A stretch of DNA of 64,000 nt. It comes from Hemibagrus wyckioides (lineage: Eukaryota > Chordata > Actinopteri > Siluriformes > Bagridae). Positions within the stretch are counted from its first letter, which is position 1. The number at the start of each line of letters is the position of its first letter. A program made the position numbers and the translations under genes. Under the pieces are notes generated by a model, which saw only the letters and a list, made by a program, of their open reading frames with translations, ran no database searches and was not told where the DNA came from. The DNA lies in the NCBI RefSeq assembly GCF_019097595.1, contig NC_080714.1, forward strand, positions 21,377,259 to 21,441,258, given 5' to 3'. Positions 48,266 to 62,277 of this stretch are shown one piece after another.

Positions 48266-51200
48266 TAATTAAGTGCTTTCCACTTCTACATCAGATAATA
48301 TGTTCAATTAAAAAAATGATTAGATTAAACGTGACCTTGTTAAGGTGGTAGTGTAAAGCAAAACAGGCTAACAGGCACCTGAAAATGTTTTTTGGGGGGT
48401 TTGATGTGGTGAACAGGAATGTTAAACTGCTGGACAAGAACAAAGAGTTTTTTTTTCCCCATACCCTTACTGAAAGAATGACTTTAACAAGGACTTTCTG
48501 TACTGTGAGCTCATTAATAATGATATGATGCCTTGCCATCACCTCTTGAACCCCTTCTTTGGTAAATTAAATTTATCCCTGTGTCATCTAACCTGCAAGG
48601 CCCTGTGAAGTAAAACTGTTAGGAAATGATGTTAAGGAACCAGTTCTAATGTGCCACATTACACCTTTACACCTGATTGTTTTCTATTATTTAAACGTCC
48701 TACAAAGTCTCCTTTTTTGCTGTGAAGTTCGTATCAGTATGCAGCTCTTTTTTCCCACAGCTAAACTATAGAGATTGGGCTAGTCTATTACAACACTATC
48801 TCTCCTGTCCCCACATTTGCTTTATGATCTGTGTCCCTGGAGGACAATACTGTGCACCTTGGACACTTTCTGGTTGAAGAGTAGGGGATTACCTGGGGAC
48901 CAGAAAAAATGTCATATTACCGCTTTATTTCTGTGCAGAGCAACTCAGACAGAGGTTATCGCAAATAGAGCACAGCTCACTCCAGTTCTCCTTTAATGCT
49001 ATCGGTGTGTCAGTAGACAGTTATCTCACAAACCAGCCACCGGCTCCACCAGTGATGTAATTTGTGGATGATGGAAAATAATTTCATTTAGCTACATGTA
49101 ACAACCAATAGATGCTACTGCTTTTTCTACTGCTCCTAACAACATGACAGTACCTGAATACAGAACAGTTTATACTCTCACAGAAGCTCTAGTTGTTTCC
49201 AGATATGACAAGCGAAACTCTTTTATCTCCTGGTGTCCCTTCATATGCTGCGTTTTCTCTCTAAAGCACTCAGAATGCTGCTTGGCTGAATCATAAGCAC
49301 CTGAAGTTTCCTCATGGGGCTCCACTCCACTGGCTTTCTTCTGCAATAAGAATGAATTTAAATCACCTGCACTGGCATCCTAATTACAACCTTCAAATTA
49401 ATACAGTGCTTCAGCTTTAGGGCACTTAGCATGTCATTCATTCGTGTGATCTAAGCATGAACTCTCTCAATGCTGTTGTATGGTGTTTAACTGAATAGTT
49501 AAAATTCCATTCATTCTATCCAAAGGTCTAATCACATTGGACAATATCTAAGATTCTGACATTCAGTGAGGTGTTTTTTTAATTTTTTTATAAAGAACTA
49601 TAATTGCGGCCGCTATGGCATTTGTGCACTGTGTCAGAGGTGTTAGCGTATCTCTAATATGATCGGTCACAAAAATAATCCCTACACAATCTAATCCGTA
49701 GCGTTTTCTTAGCTCACTGTTATTATTAAATATTGTATGCAACACTTTTCTTTTTACTCTTCAGCCAGTTTCCCGTCTGCGAGAGAAACTCTTAAAAGTC
49801 CTCCTCCCTATTCCTAAGACTTTTTGACCTTATGAGGCCTTTTAAGGGTTAAGATGCTTTGTGAATAGCTTTTATCTTTACTAAGAGCTTCTCTTTTTTG
49901 TCACTGGGAACAACAAGAATTTTCATGAATATGCGCCCTGTTCTTTAACAGTAACAGGTTAACAGTATACATTTTCCAGCGTATGTCTTTTGGCACTTTT
50001 GTGTTAAGTCCTCTAGATTAGAGCATCTAGTATATTAGTAAATATAAATGTTACATGATCCCCTTATCCATGTCAAACGATCCCTTTCCTATTATCAGTA
50101 CAGTCTAGCAATTGCAATCTTTCACACATATGCAGTTTATCATTAATTCCCAGTAAACCACTCTTGCTCATTAGAAATACTATGGATTTTGCATCAAATT
50201 TGGTGATCATTATCATTATTGTTATAATAATTACTGTGTGATGTTTTATGAGGGAATATGTAACTGGTATAATATATTGAATAAAATCACTATTTATTTT
50301 ATTTAAGGGAGGTGTATTGAGCCATTGTTAGGAGTAAAATAAAAAAAAAAGGACAGAATAAGCAGATTTGTTGTGAAAATGAACATCATTTAGCCAAACC
50401 GAGTGAACGAAAAAAATTTTCCTCACATATTGCAGCTACAAAAGATAAAATGGCATATTTAAAGATGAATAGGGCACTTAAGCCCAGTTTAGCAGGACAA
50501 AACAAGTAATTGCACACTTGTTATAGTATTTATAATGGGGGAAAAAAACCCTAAAAGATTTTAGTAACACAACCCTAGTTATGATGAATATTAATGATTA
50601 AAACATATTGATTCTGCAAAACACAGAAGGTTTCAGGGGGGGAATTCTGCAGTAGGATTTAAGTGATGACGTGCATTATTCATGGATTAGTTCCATCTAG
50701 AAAGTTGTTCTAGCAGAGAAGCAAAAAGTTAGCATATCAGCTGACTCATTGAAAAGCATATTCAAATGGAAGGTATGGAATGTATACCATGAACTGAAAA
50801 TTTGCACACCCAAAGAATCATGCCTTAAACAGGAGCTTTTCTCATTTATACCAGCGGACTGCTGATAGCTCGGCATTGCTGTTGTGTCGGGAAAGAACTG
50901 GTTGGTGTGAGTCAATTTTGCTTGGATATAAACTGTGCAATTCTTATTTACACCTCATGAATCTGAAATATATTTGTCATAACATGACAAATAACAATAT
51001 TCGGTATAACATTAGCAGCTAATCTGTGAAGAATGTGACAATTCTTAAAAAAGAAAAAAATGAAATTGAAAGCAAATCTTGCTGGGGGTGTTGGAGGGGT
51101 TGTGTGGCTAGTACTGGAACATTTTTAGAAACCATCTAAAATGGTTCCATTACAACTTTGGAACAACACCACTATGGTATTTTAGATCAGCCAAGCTGTG

Positions 51201-53229
51201 GGGCAAGTCGGCAAACAAGCTCTGGACCTGGACCAATACAATCAGACAGCGGATACAGTGCCTTGCAACAAGTTCTGTGAATCTGGAACTCACTCACTGA
51301 TCTAGTTCTTGAGCACAGCAGAGAAAGAGGCCTTGAACCAATATGTGCTGTCACATGATTGGCCTAAGCTACTGGATTTCTTTCCACTGCTGTCACAGAT
51401 ATAGATGATGCAATTCAGTGCAATTAACAGACCAGGCAACAAATGCAAACCTCATAGTGGCCATACTGACCATGGTTCTACAAGCTGTTGCTATTACTGA
51501 AGGGTACTCCAGGCTCATTACCCATCAGATAAAAGCTCCTGTCCCAGATGTACAGGTCATTGCGGCACTGGGAACAGTGTAAAATGAGTTTTATGCTAGG
51601 ATCACATAAATTAATCCCATTTTTAAAAAGATACAGAACAAACAGTTTTTTACCAGCCATCGCTAAGGTCATATGAGTTACATGCATGGGGTCATAGACA
51701 TGAATAAATGTGAATGACCTTTTGTCTTGAAGGGCACAGATTACATATATAACCTTTCATTAAACCACCTCTCTCTTTTTATACCAAAATTTTATTACCA
51801 ATTAAGAACAATGTCTGCCCGCCATTTGAGAAGTACAACCTTGGTCTGAAATGGCCCAATTTTCTCACACTACATATTGCAAACCATGTTAGTACTCCAG
51901 TGGAATTTGTTCAGATTATTGCCAATAATTATTGCAAAAATGAGAAGAATTTGATGTATGATGTAAGAGTAGGGAATTTGTTGTGAATATATCCCTCACC
52001 GCTAATCTCTGCACACAATTTTACAAATAAAAGCCTTTACTCAATTTCAGTTAGTCAATTTCATCAGAACCAAAGAGAAACTTTTATATCAGCATTTGTC
52101 TGATGTTTTCCTCACATGTTTATATTGCAAACTTGATTGGTATTTCGCTGGTATTTACTGAGATTATTGTAAATGAATATTGCACAAATGTTAAAGTTTT
52201 GATGTATGATAAAAGGGGAAGGAAGCTGAAAGTAGAACTTGAACAACATAGCAGATGTTTTTTTGCACTGCTCTTTTGTACTTGTGCCAGATGAATTCAC
52301 TGTGTTGAATAATTAAGCTGCAGAAGGGAGGGGGGGAAAAAAAGCCACAGTCATTTCTTGTGGAATATGTGATGTGTTTTGTCACCCAGAGTTAGATTTT
52401 GAGATTCTGATTAGTCTTTCGCTCCCAAAAAAAAAAGAAGAAAAAATGGAAGCTGCTAAAGAATGAATTTCACACCATTAGGTGTCAAATATACTTCTTC
52501 TTCTTCTATGGAATTTCAAGCAGATATTAATATCCAAATAGTGTTAGTAAATATTAGAAATTAAACTTTTAATAGCTCCAGGTTTATTTTAAATTAAAGA
52601 CTTGGATGCAAAAGCAGGGTCTGTTTATTAGGAATGATCTCAGGTGACTAAAACAAAATAACAAGGCAATAATATTGTATATTATAGGCAGGTATCCAGG
52701 CGAACAGATTGAACTAGACTAATCCAAAAATCCAAAAATGAGATGAAGCCAGAATAAATAAAAAAAAAAATAGACATACCAATACATTAGGTATGTCAAC
52801 ATTTTGGTTTTAAAAGTCAAAGAGGCTAGAAATATTTCTCAAATGTCATCCGAAGTGCCAGAGCAACATCAATCAAAGGTTAGGTTGCTTGCTTTAAAGA
52901 ACCATCAAGACAGTATTTATTGGTCAATCCACAAACAGCATATATCAGAATTTCAATTTGCTAGCTTTCCATAAAGCAGCATTCACTGTGCCTTTGATCC
53001 TGGTGCTGAGACTGCAGACACACGCTCAGCACTGATTTAGCAGAAATAGCAAAGAGGAGCCAATATGTCAACCTTGGCTTAAATTAAGGGAAGTACATGT
53101 TATATATACATTAATAATTTGTACAGCAGGTTCAACATTATTGCTGAGCTGGTATTACATAGAGTCTATGGATTCTAGATTCTCTCCAAAGGCCTTTTCA
53201 GCTGAAAAACTTTACTTCTACCTCAACCG
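48266..53229. other. Unassigned sequence
   Basis: No gene or recognised transposon. 49200-49470 is complex and may be conserved. 52560-52770 is A-rich and may be an old retroelement piece. Confidence 0.4.
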
Positions 53230-53612
53230 CTGCTATTGTATTTTTGCACAATACATGTTGTCAGGTCTCAAACATCTCATTTTATTTCATTTCATTTACA
53301 TTTCATTGCACATGTTCTTTTTCTTTTTTTCAGTACTAAGTGTCCTGTGTTTTTGTGTTGTCTGTTTTGGTACTTATTGTTTTTGCACTGTCTTGTCTTT
53401 GCTCTGTTTGCACCTAGCTGCACACTGTGCACTTTATGTGGCTTGGACAAACTTCGGTCCTAGCTCTGTGTTGTTATTTGTGTTTGAACTATATGTTGTA
53501 TGTTTATGTAGCACCAGGTCCTGGAGAAAGGTTGTTTCATTTCACTATGTACTGTGTCAGGTATATGTGGTTGAAATGACAATAAAGCTTCTTGAATCTT
53601 GAATTCTACTGT
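53230..53612 (+). repeat. LINE 3' untranslated region (Rex1-like), plus strand
   Basis: The block contains TTGCACTGTCTTG-type repeats. It then reads TGTAGCACCAGGTCCTGGAG...GGTTGAAATGACAATAAAGC and ends CTTCTTGAATCTTGAATTC. Its final 110 bp match, in reverse complement, the block at 24333-24420. That pairing and the AATAAA-containing tail point to the 3' end of one LINE family. The open frame crossing it is a product of its T-rich composition. Confidence 0.7.
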
Positions 53613-54728
53613 TATTCCTTTGAGTGTTGGATAATTTTGCAGTTATCAACCTTCTAACCTCCAACATGCAACATTTCAAATTTCAAGAATTATTCAGTGA
53701 CTTGGAATAGATGCTGTTGCTTAGGGATCATATTTACACTTGCCAGCTGATCTCATACAGTACTACTCAGCTTGAATGGCTCATGGCCATGACAATAGTG
53801 TTTGTGCCTTTGTAGATACATGCTTAGAAATGCTCCAAAGGATAAACCCTGCCATGCAGGAGCACCTATAGAACACATTGGCCCGGTTTTTATATCATGG
53901 CGGGTACCAAATAGACTGTTGTTTGTTTTTTCAAAACCTGCAGCTTTTATTTTAATATAAAAAAGTCCCAAATGTTTCATTTGGTTTCTTAGTTCAGGTG
54001 TAGATGAGACATTTATTAACATTATGTCAATGGAAGGTTCTCACAAGGATAGTAAGACGTGTGTGTGTGTGTGTGTGTGTGTTAGTGTGGGGTATTACTG
54101 CAGAGCATATATATTGTTAGTGATTATGGCTTTCTCTTATCTCTCTCTCCCATATATTCATTCAGTCACTCATTTATTTATTTATCTTCAGTAAAAGCTT
54201 CTCCCTTTTTAAGGGCGCAGTTGATCTGGAGTCTGTCCCACACTCGCGGCATAAATAAACCCAGTGAGACATATATGAAGAATGATTTTTTAAAAGAAAG
54301 TCTGAACCTGTAAAAGAAACACTGGATAGATGTACAATAAAAATGACAGACTGTACAGAGCTATATGTATTTGCGGAAGTAAATCTATAGTTATGTTAGC
54401 ATTAAATTCCATACTCCATACTAGGTTGATATATTGTGCACTGTTTTTCCATTGATGTCCACTTATAATGTTTTATTACATCATTTTCTGATTAGATATG
54501 TACACATACAGAGACACGCTACGCCTGAGAAGTGTACAGAATTGGAACACTTTATTTTTTAGGGAAAAAGTGACAAGTCAGTGATGACTGCATAACATCT
54601 ACATCCAGTGCTCTGAAATGCTCTGAGACAAGGCCTGCAGGGATTTTTGTAAATTACTGAGTAATTACCATTATTACTGCAGCACAACTTCTTCTTTGTC
54701 CATAACATAGGGGACAAAATTAAGCAGC

Positions 54729-54767
<39 letters not shown>

Positions 54768-55479
54768 ATAGATATACAAAACCATTGTCAAAGTAACTAT
54801 GTTCCTGTTTAATTTCAGGCATGCTATGTAGTAATGCTTACACATTTTAGGACAAAACATTTGCTGCATTTCTTCTCATTTCCAAATGAACCTCGAATTA
54901 TACAGATAAACAAAGTTGACTCAGAGTTTTGTAGAGTGAATTTCAACATTCTCTTTACACCACTTGTTAGCTTTTAGCTTTTCCTCTTGTGATCTCCCCC
55001 CAATCAGTTTGAACCCTTTTCCCGAAAAGTGTTCACCATCCATGGAGACCTGTCACAACTTTGAAAGACATAATGACGGATTTTGATTGTCTCTCTTGTT
55101 TGATTGCCACACACTCTTTGTGATTGTCACACACACTCCAGTTCACTCAGACAGATCTGAAGTTGCAGTTTCAGTCGGGGTTTAATGAAGCTTTCTGAAT
55201 TCCGTTTAACTTTACCCGTGCAGAAAGAAGCCTACTCATTCCCGGGGTTTCACTTCATTTGATTCATGAGTCACATTAGGCTACTTGGGTTGATGGTGCC
55301 AATTGGAGTATCAAAGAAAAGTGTTCATTGATCAGGAGCTTTATTAAGAAATCTCTTAATTTGCTTAAGGTCAGAAGGTAACAGCATGGAAAGGAATCAT
55401 TACACTATTGACTTTTCATTAGGGGATCATAAAGCAAAAAGGAACATTATTAATATGACAGCTAAAGTGTCTTGTATAA
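53613..55479. other. Unassigned sequence
   Basis: Only the GT and CT microsatellites noted above; nothing else recognised. Confidence 0.45.
54731..54764 (+). repeat. (CT)n microsatellite
   Basis: About 17 CT units. A (GT)n run of 12 units is at 54059-54082. Confidence 0.95.
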
Positions 55480-55925
55480 ATATTCAGTCACTTTGAACTT
55501 TTTCCTCATTTTGTAAAGCTAGAAATGGACTTTGAGATGAAATGTCTTGATTATGCATGAAAAAGACCATTACACCGATGTGGAAGTTCAATATTCTTTC
55601 AATAATCTTTTAATATTTAAATAATGGATTTAATGGTCATCTGTAGGATGTTCAAAGTAATTTTAATAAACCAGACAGTGATTGATATTTTTCCAGAACA
55701 TTGTCTTGGATCTATTTTAGTAGCTCCTGGATACCAGTCTTCATGATGATTTTGTTTGGCTGTATTCTCAAACAAACTCTGGGGTGTTCAGGAAACACAC
55801 TTATATTGAATTCATATTGATCATGTGACACTTTAATTGCACACCACTGAATCAAATATTTTGTTTCTTAACGCGGCTGATTTCGCATGGTGTTCATTTA
55901 GGATAAAAGTAATGGAATAATGTAT
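55480..55925. mobile_element. Decayed Tc1-like or MITE relic
   Basis: It starts GTATAAATATTCAGTCACTTTGAACTTTTTCCTCATTTTGTAAAGC, like the end of a Tc1 element. Further right it contains GTCTTCATGATGATTTTGTTTGGCTGTATTCTCAAACAAACTCTGGGGTGTTCAGGAAACA, resembling the reverse complement of another part. This suggests a non-autonomous or rearranged copy. Boundaries are approximate. Confidence 0.45.
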
Positions 55926-57821
55926 GGGCTTTTAGTTATATATATATAACTGTACTGATTTCCTTCCTACCGCCATGCCAACGTTATGAACTATTTTGTG
56001 GAAATTCATGACATTATCCGAATTACGTACAGTCTTTTTAAATAGCTTGGAATACTACAAAATGTGGAACGTTTACATGGAGGTCTATATTTACTTTGTA
56101 CAATCTGTGGTGCTCTGGGGTGTTCTCGTTTTCTTGTTTTCCACTTGAGTCGCTTTTTACTTTTACTTTGTGCTGTCAGTTGTGGCAGAGAGAAGGATCT
56201 GTCAGTGCTTACAGAAGCCATTCCTCTGTGATTAAAGTTGACCTAGTCCTGCCGTAGTCTTTCCTAATATTCACTCTCAGTGTCAATAACAATGACCCAC
56301 GAATTAAGTTGTCACAAATTACTCAGTGACTCATCTGGCATGTTTTGAAGCAGTTCACAAGGTTACAGCTCTGTGTTTCTAGGCTTTAAAAAGTAGACAA
56401 TCTGGCAGCTGTTGTGTATTCGAAGGCACATTGGGGACTTCGGTGATGTAAAGAGGGTTGCCAGATCCATTACTTGACCAGATGGAGTGGGAATCTGCAT
56501 ACAAAAGGGAACAAGAGCACTCCCTTTACTGTTTGATAAAACTGGAAAGGCAAAAAAAAAAAAAAGAGAGAGAGAGAAGTATCATTACTAAAGTATTATA
56601 AAATTACGTTTTACTTATTACATGTCTCAGATATAAAAGTGTGCGTGCGAACATCAAGGAAAACCCCTTATCGTAGATTATACAGTATCATACTTTAAAA
56701 AAATGAAGGAAGATGAGCTGACAGTCAAAACTGCTTACTGAACAAAAACATCAGTTCAGTCTGGGCCTCGTTCTAAGATGGCTGACTTTAAATGACAGCA
56801 TTTTTTTCAAGGTATTTGTATAAAGGCTTAGAATGACAGATAAAACCATTGACATTCAGGTTAAGGTTATTTGTTAAAGTGCCTACCAGACAACCGTTAC
56901 ATAGACAGTAGTTCACAGCATTGTTTCTGTAGACAGAAACTAATTAATTAAACTGATGGATTGATCTATAACTTTAGAGCTTCTATTTATGTTACAGAAC
57001 TATTGCACTCATCAAGCATTAGCCCGTTATAATTCATTGCTCCTCCATTTTACCAACAGAAATCCTTCAGTGTGCTGTTAGGGAATAAGATGAACATGTA
57101 ATGTCCCGGCTTTATATAAATAAAAGTATGCAGGCATATGGTGGCATCCATACATGTCTCCTCCGATTATGCACGATGGTTGTGCATGTTGCTGTAGTCA
57201 TCCACACTCAGTTCCACAGAGACGCATAGAGTTTTAGTGCCTATCAATCATGCTGCTTTGACAACTAGTTCATTTTAGAGATGAAAATGGGCCCTTGAAT
57301 GAGCGATGCACTTTGTACATACAGTTACACAAACTGTATTCCAGACATGACTTTAGATTCAATAAATTTCCAACACAAACACACATTATGGTGATTTGTT
57401 TTAAAATATATACAAGAAATACACACATACACCAAATTATACTACAGCGCTTTATACATTTGCTATAATGGCAATGCTGACTAATTCTGTCTGTAATAGA
57501 AGTCTTTGGTTTGTAGTAACTTGTGCTTCTAACGGAATATTATTGTAACCATAGTAACAACTCATTCATGTGGATTTGTATGGTTGTTGCTCGACAAATT
57601 CTAAGCCTAATAATGAATGGACTGACCTTTTTTAGGGCAAGAATGAATTTTCAGAATGAAAATGGACTTATCGGACACTTCGAATCAGAATAAACAAATG
57701 AATTATTTTAGGGTTGCAAGTCTGATATAAAATAAGTCAGGACACTGTTGGATTTTAGTGCAAGATGTTTTTTTTTTCCCCCTATATTGGCATAACCTTA
57801 CACAGAATATTAGCGATAACA

Positions 57822-57902
57822 TCTTCAAATGTTAGATGCTTATGAACAAGCACTTGGTGAATCTCAGAGATCAAAATGGGTCACCATTTACTTTGAAGAT
57901 AT
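57822..57902 (-). repeat. Dispersed repeat family B, copy 2
   Basis: The reverse complement reads TATATCTTCAAAGTAAATGGTGACCCATTTTGATCTCTGAGATTCACCAAGTGCTTGTTCATAAGCATCTAACATTTG, matching 9905-10000. I do not know the family. Confidence 0.6.
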
Positions 57903-59547
57903 AAACATTTGTGGGGGGAAAGGCGGCATTTTTCTCTAAATACATTGCCCCAGTAGGCTGGGTAAAAACCGAAATACTACAAAGTCTTAAAATCCGAGTG
58001 TTTATCGTCTAACAAGACATTAAAGAGTTTAAAAAAGCCGTGATATTTAACAATAAAAATATATTATCACTGATATTGTAAAACTTGAAAGCACATATTG
58101 ATGTAACATTTATGGAAGGAAAAAAATGTCAATAAGTTTTACACCACACAAAAAAGAAGACTGTGATTTCTGGTAACATGCCGTGCTAATTTTTGTCCTG
58201 TTAACTTTAAGCCAAAAGAAAAATAAGCAATGATCGTAAAAGGGACAACTTTTATGGCCATAATGTAAGCGATACCAGATTTTAACTTGTCGTAATTGTT
58301 ACTATAAATCATTAAAAGGCACAAAATTTCTTTGATGAAAAATGCAATCATTGGTAAATTGCTGTGGTATGAAAGGAATAAAACATTACAGGAACACAAT
58401 CCTCTTTGCTTCTTGTCCGGCTATGAAACACCAGCCCATTGTGGATTCTTTTTCTTTAACAGCAACCCCATCGTGACATGTTTTTACTCCTTATCTAATA
58501 ACCTGCAAGGGAAATACTCGGGATACAGATCTCCCAGGTGCTTAGACTGTTTACCATCAGCAATGAAAAGATCAGCTAGTTTGTGGCACAGTTTCAGCAC
58601 TCAGCAGCTTTTTCTTTCAGATGGTCATTGATTGGAGCCCAAACATCCCCCAGTCTCTCTCGACTCAAGCTCCCAGTGGAGGTTCTGCTCTGATTTGGAG
58701 ATGGACTGAAGCCATGGCAGGAGCTGAATAGGTCTATCATCAAACGTCTGAGCTTGACAGTGAATCCCCCTGATTAAACTCACCTGGGCTCAGTGTCAAG
58801 CCATTAGCTTCTGTCCAGATGGATTAGGTGGCTGTGATTTGTTGGCTGTATTTCTCTTTTACATCACTCCTGAGTGTCATTTCCTCCAATAAAGCTCCAA
58901 GTTCTCCCTCTGTCCTTCTCCGTTCAGTGGCTCCTCACTGTATTTCACGGAGGATGGCAAAATGTATTTGGACAGCCTGAATGAGGCCACAGCCATTCAT
59001 TTTGTGAGGTGTGACTTCTTGATTTTTTTTCTTTTTTTTTTAAATTAGACCTTTCAGTTTAGCTAAACCATTTTGCTCTTATTAGTAACATGCCAGTGGC
59101 TGTCATTAAAACCAGTCCTTTGTTCTGTGTGCTTGGATGACGTATTAGAGCCAACGAAAAGACTTTGTAGGAGGTGTATCAATGCTTATAAGCTTTAATG
59201 TGCATGTGGTCAGGGGTACAGGGTGACTTGTTCTCTTCAATGATGCTGCTGCACATCATAACTGTGTTGGCAGGGTAGCAGGGTAATTGGGTGTCTGATG
59301 GTCTGAAAAGGGAGCCATTGATATGCTCCATAAAGCAATCACTCACTATTTCTTCTTTCCATTCTTTCTTTCTCTCTCTCCTTCCTACTGTGCTGTGCTG
59401 CAATTGTGTCCTGTATCCAGCTGTTCTGGGATCAGTAGAATCAGCTAATTAGTTTGACAGCACTTCAGTTTGAAGTTCGTAATTTTACGAGGACTATATA
59501 GGTGTCATGACTGCTGTCATGATGCCAGTTGTTTTAAATTCATGTGT

Positions 59548-59550
59548 GTA

Positions 59551-59584
<34 letters not shown>

Positions 59585-59588
59585 TTTT
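59548..59588 (+). repeat. (TA)n followed by poly-T
   Basis: About 9 TA units run directly into a T22 tract. Confidence 0.9.
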
Positions 59589-60000
59589 AAAGCAAAATAT
59601 GCTTGTCATAACATACTTTATGGCAGAGCTTGCATTTGAAGGTTTTTTATTTTTTGATAATTCAGCATTCTAATTAATAATTCATAGCATTTACTTGAAA
59701 GATGAACACAAACTGCAAGTCGATCAGTGATGAGTTTATAAAGAATTGCTAGAACTTTCTATCAAAAGCAAATAGTTTTTTAGTTACTGGCATAAGTCAT
59801 ATGACAACCAAGTGGAAGAGAAAACAAATGATATAAACATTAATAAAGGCTTCTCTCATATATTGTGATATGCAGTATTAATTATTATTTTTTACATTTC
59901 TTTAGTTAAGTGATATATTGATATATGTGAGATATACTGAGATACTTACCTGAGTTTGTGGACCAGGATATTTTGGTTTCATGAATAATGGTGATGTAAT

Positions 60001-60462
60001 ACATTACACAGCCAAAGGTCTGTAGATATCTGACCATCACACCCACATGCACTTTTTCACTATCCAGATATATTCTGATCTCCTGGCTTCATGGACCTTG
60101 CTTTGTGCTTAGGGGCATTGTCATGCTGGAACAGGTTCAGGGTCAAGTCCTTAGTTCCAGTGAAGGTAAACTGTAATGCTACAGCAAACATTCTAGAGCA
60201 GGGGTGTCTAATCGTATCCCCAAAGGGCCAGTGATTTTCATTTCAACCAAGCAGGAGCCACACCTGAGTCTACTGAAAGCCAAGATCAGGTGTAGCTCCT
60301 TCATGATTGGAATGAAAACCTGCACCCACACTGGCCCTTTGTGGAAAAGATTGGACATCCCTAGACAATCATGTGACTTCAACTTTTAGCCAAGTGTTAG
60401 GGAAAGGATCGCATACGAGTGTCATGCTCAGGCATCCACATATGGTTTGGTCATACTGTCCT
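60001..60462 (-). mobile_element. Non-autonomous Tc1-like relic, split by a MITE
   Basis: The left end is TACATTACACAGCCAAAGGTCTGTAG...CTGACCATCACACCC. The right end (60401-60462) read in reverse is a degraded version of the same repeat. Inside, TTCATGGACCTTGCTTTGTGCTTAGGGGCATTGTCATGCTGGAACAGG aligns with 62626-62672 of copy 3, so a piece of transposase lies on the minus strand. The body is interrupted at 60198 by a palindromic element and resumes at 60361 at the same CTAGA motif. Confidence 0.7.
60199..60363. mobile_element. Palindromic MITE, hAT-like ends
   Basis: About 165 bp that folds on itself. The left arm (CAGGGGTGTCTAATC...CAAAGGGCCAGTG...CAAGCAGGAGCCACACCTGA) pairs with the right arm (TCAGGTGTAGCTCCTTCATGATTGG...CACTGGCCCTTTGTGG...GATTGGACATCCCT). 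The arms differ mainly by a roughly 10-bp gap. Ends of the CAGGGGTGT type are usual for hAT-derived MITEs. CTAGA occurs on both sides (60193-60197, 60361-60365), compatible with a target duplication that has since blurred. Confidence 0.75.
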
Positions 60463-61192
60463 AATATTTTCATATATTTTTATTACTTATCCAAGTAATG
60501 AAAAGTGAACTTGAAAATGTAAATGATTAACTTAAATAAATACAGTTAAATACAGTGTCATACATATGTATTTATAGAAATAGCATTTCTTTAGCGTTAT
60601 GTGACTGAGTTAATACATTTACATTGATCTCCAAAGTCTGTCATGACTTTCTTGCACAAGTCAGCTCAAAAAGTGTCGTAACACACCTGCATGGCAATGA
60701 AACATCTGGGCTATTTTTCCTAGGTGATCATCACAATTGAGAAAAACCAACCAGAAAGGTTTTACCAAATGCTGACTTACTGACTCAGTGTTACTTACTG
60801 AAATTATGTTTCTTCACATAACTCTGGTGAAAAGGTCAATAAGGCAAACCTTTTTTTAATCAAAGAGCAGCTAGAGGTGACATTTATGAACCAAGGTATG
60901 TTATTAGTCAGCAATGTCTTGCTGGCTTTTTACATAAGCATGCCTGTTCCCTTGGTGTTGTTATAATAAATGCTGGATGAATTGACACTCTGTAAAATTG
61001 CTTATGTTGTTCCATTTTGAAAGCTGACTGGCCCACTTCCTTTTTATGCCATGCTATTTATAGCCTTCCATGGCACATTCATCATGGTTGACCAGTGTGC
61101 CCATAATCTCGCCAGTAATGAAACATCTGGGTTCAGAGGAGTGAGCCTGGAGACCACCCCCTGCCCTTTACCACTCCAACACACACTCTCAC

Positions 61193-61233
<41 letters not shown>

Positions 61234-62275
61234 CACACACACACACACACTCACACACACGAACACACATTCAGACCCAAAGATGGGCCCTATTCCAGAA
61301 GGGAGGTAACAATCAACATTGCCTATATCATTAGCCTTTTCTTTTCCCCACGAGTCAGGCACAGAAAATAACTTTCCCTTTCTCTCTGTCTCTCTCTGTT
61401 GCCCTGCCATCTGCAGATACTCGGGTAAATGAAGACATACGGCCTCCAGGTTCTCTCGCCTGCTCAAGGTTACCTCTACTGTCACCATGCATTTACTAAT
61501 GTTGGCCCGCAGCACTTCTCACAAATAATATGCGATGGAAGCAATGCCTGCCTAGCACCACCAAAATAAATAAATAAATAAATAAATAAACAAATTCATT
61601 TTGATGAGTGAATCTATAAAGGGTGGGTTAATCTTTTGGGCCATACCCAATGTCTCTTTTTTTCTGCTCACTGCATCACTTTAAGTGTTTCAGGTAGTCC
61701 ACCCTGTATCATAATATAGCTTGTGAAACAATAATAGTGTCAGCATATACAGAACTGCACTGGCGTAGTAGATTTCTACGAATCCTACACACGCTCCGTA
61801 ATGTTTATTTTTTTTTGGATGCAGTTTAAACCGAGTCTTGGACTGAATTATACTCTCACTAGGGGGTTTCCCATTGAAAATCCATTTTTAGACCTGGCTT
61901 AGACTCTATCTATGTTTAGGACAGCCACCCCCGTATGCTTTACAGGGGAAATATTTCACACCACTGCGGTCATGCTTAGACACCAAAATGCAAAAACAAC
62001 ACCTAGCTATTTAACGCTGTCGCATAAGCTAGCACATCCCTGAATGCAGTTCCAACTGTGTGACAGAGCAAGAAAATCTGGTGTCTGTTATTGTCAGTGA
62101 GTGAGAACCGAAAGCTGAAAAGGGTTTTCCATTACAAGTAGCACATGCTACTCCATTTCCACCTTGAACTTATAGTGTATCCAGTGGATTTTTTCTGGAA
62201 CATTACTTCCATAATAAACAAAATTCTGGTAAAATATGGTCATTACTGAAATTATAACTTAACGCTAAGTCTATA
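60463..62275. other. Unassigned sequence
   Basis: Apart from the TC/CA and TAAA microsatellites, nothing was recognised. Confidence 0.45.
61196..61260 (+). repeat. (TC)n-(CA)n compound microsatellite
   Basis: TC units (61196-61230) then CA units (61231-61260). A (TAAA)n run of 6 units is at 61564-61590. Confidence 0.95.
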
Positions 62276-62277
62276 TA

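Larger units (their letters stand above)
55926..60000. other. Unassigned; possible conserved block at 58620-58990
   Basis: 58620-58990 is GC-richer and complex (GCTCCCAGTGGAGGTTCTGCTCTGATTTGG...). The family B repeat is at 57822-57902. No coding exon was recognised. Confidence 0.35.

Noticed and set aside
53141..53602. A 153-codon open frame rich in Phe, Leu and Cys
   Set aside because: It runs over a LINE 3' untranslated region. Its composition comes from T-rich sequence.
60179..60389. Two similar short frames on opposite strands
   Set aside because: They arise because the MITE is palindromic, so both strands read nearly the same. They are not genes.
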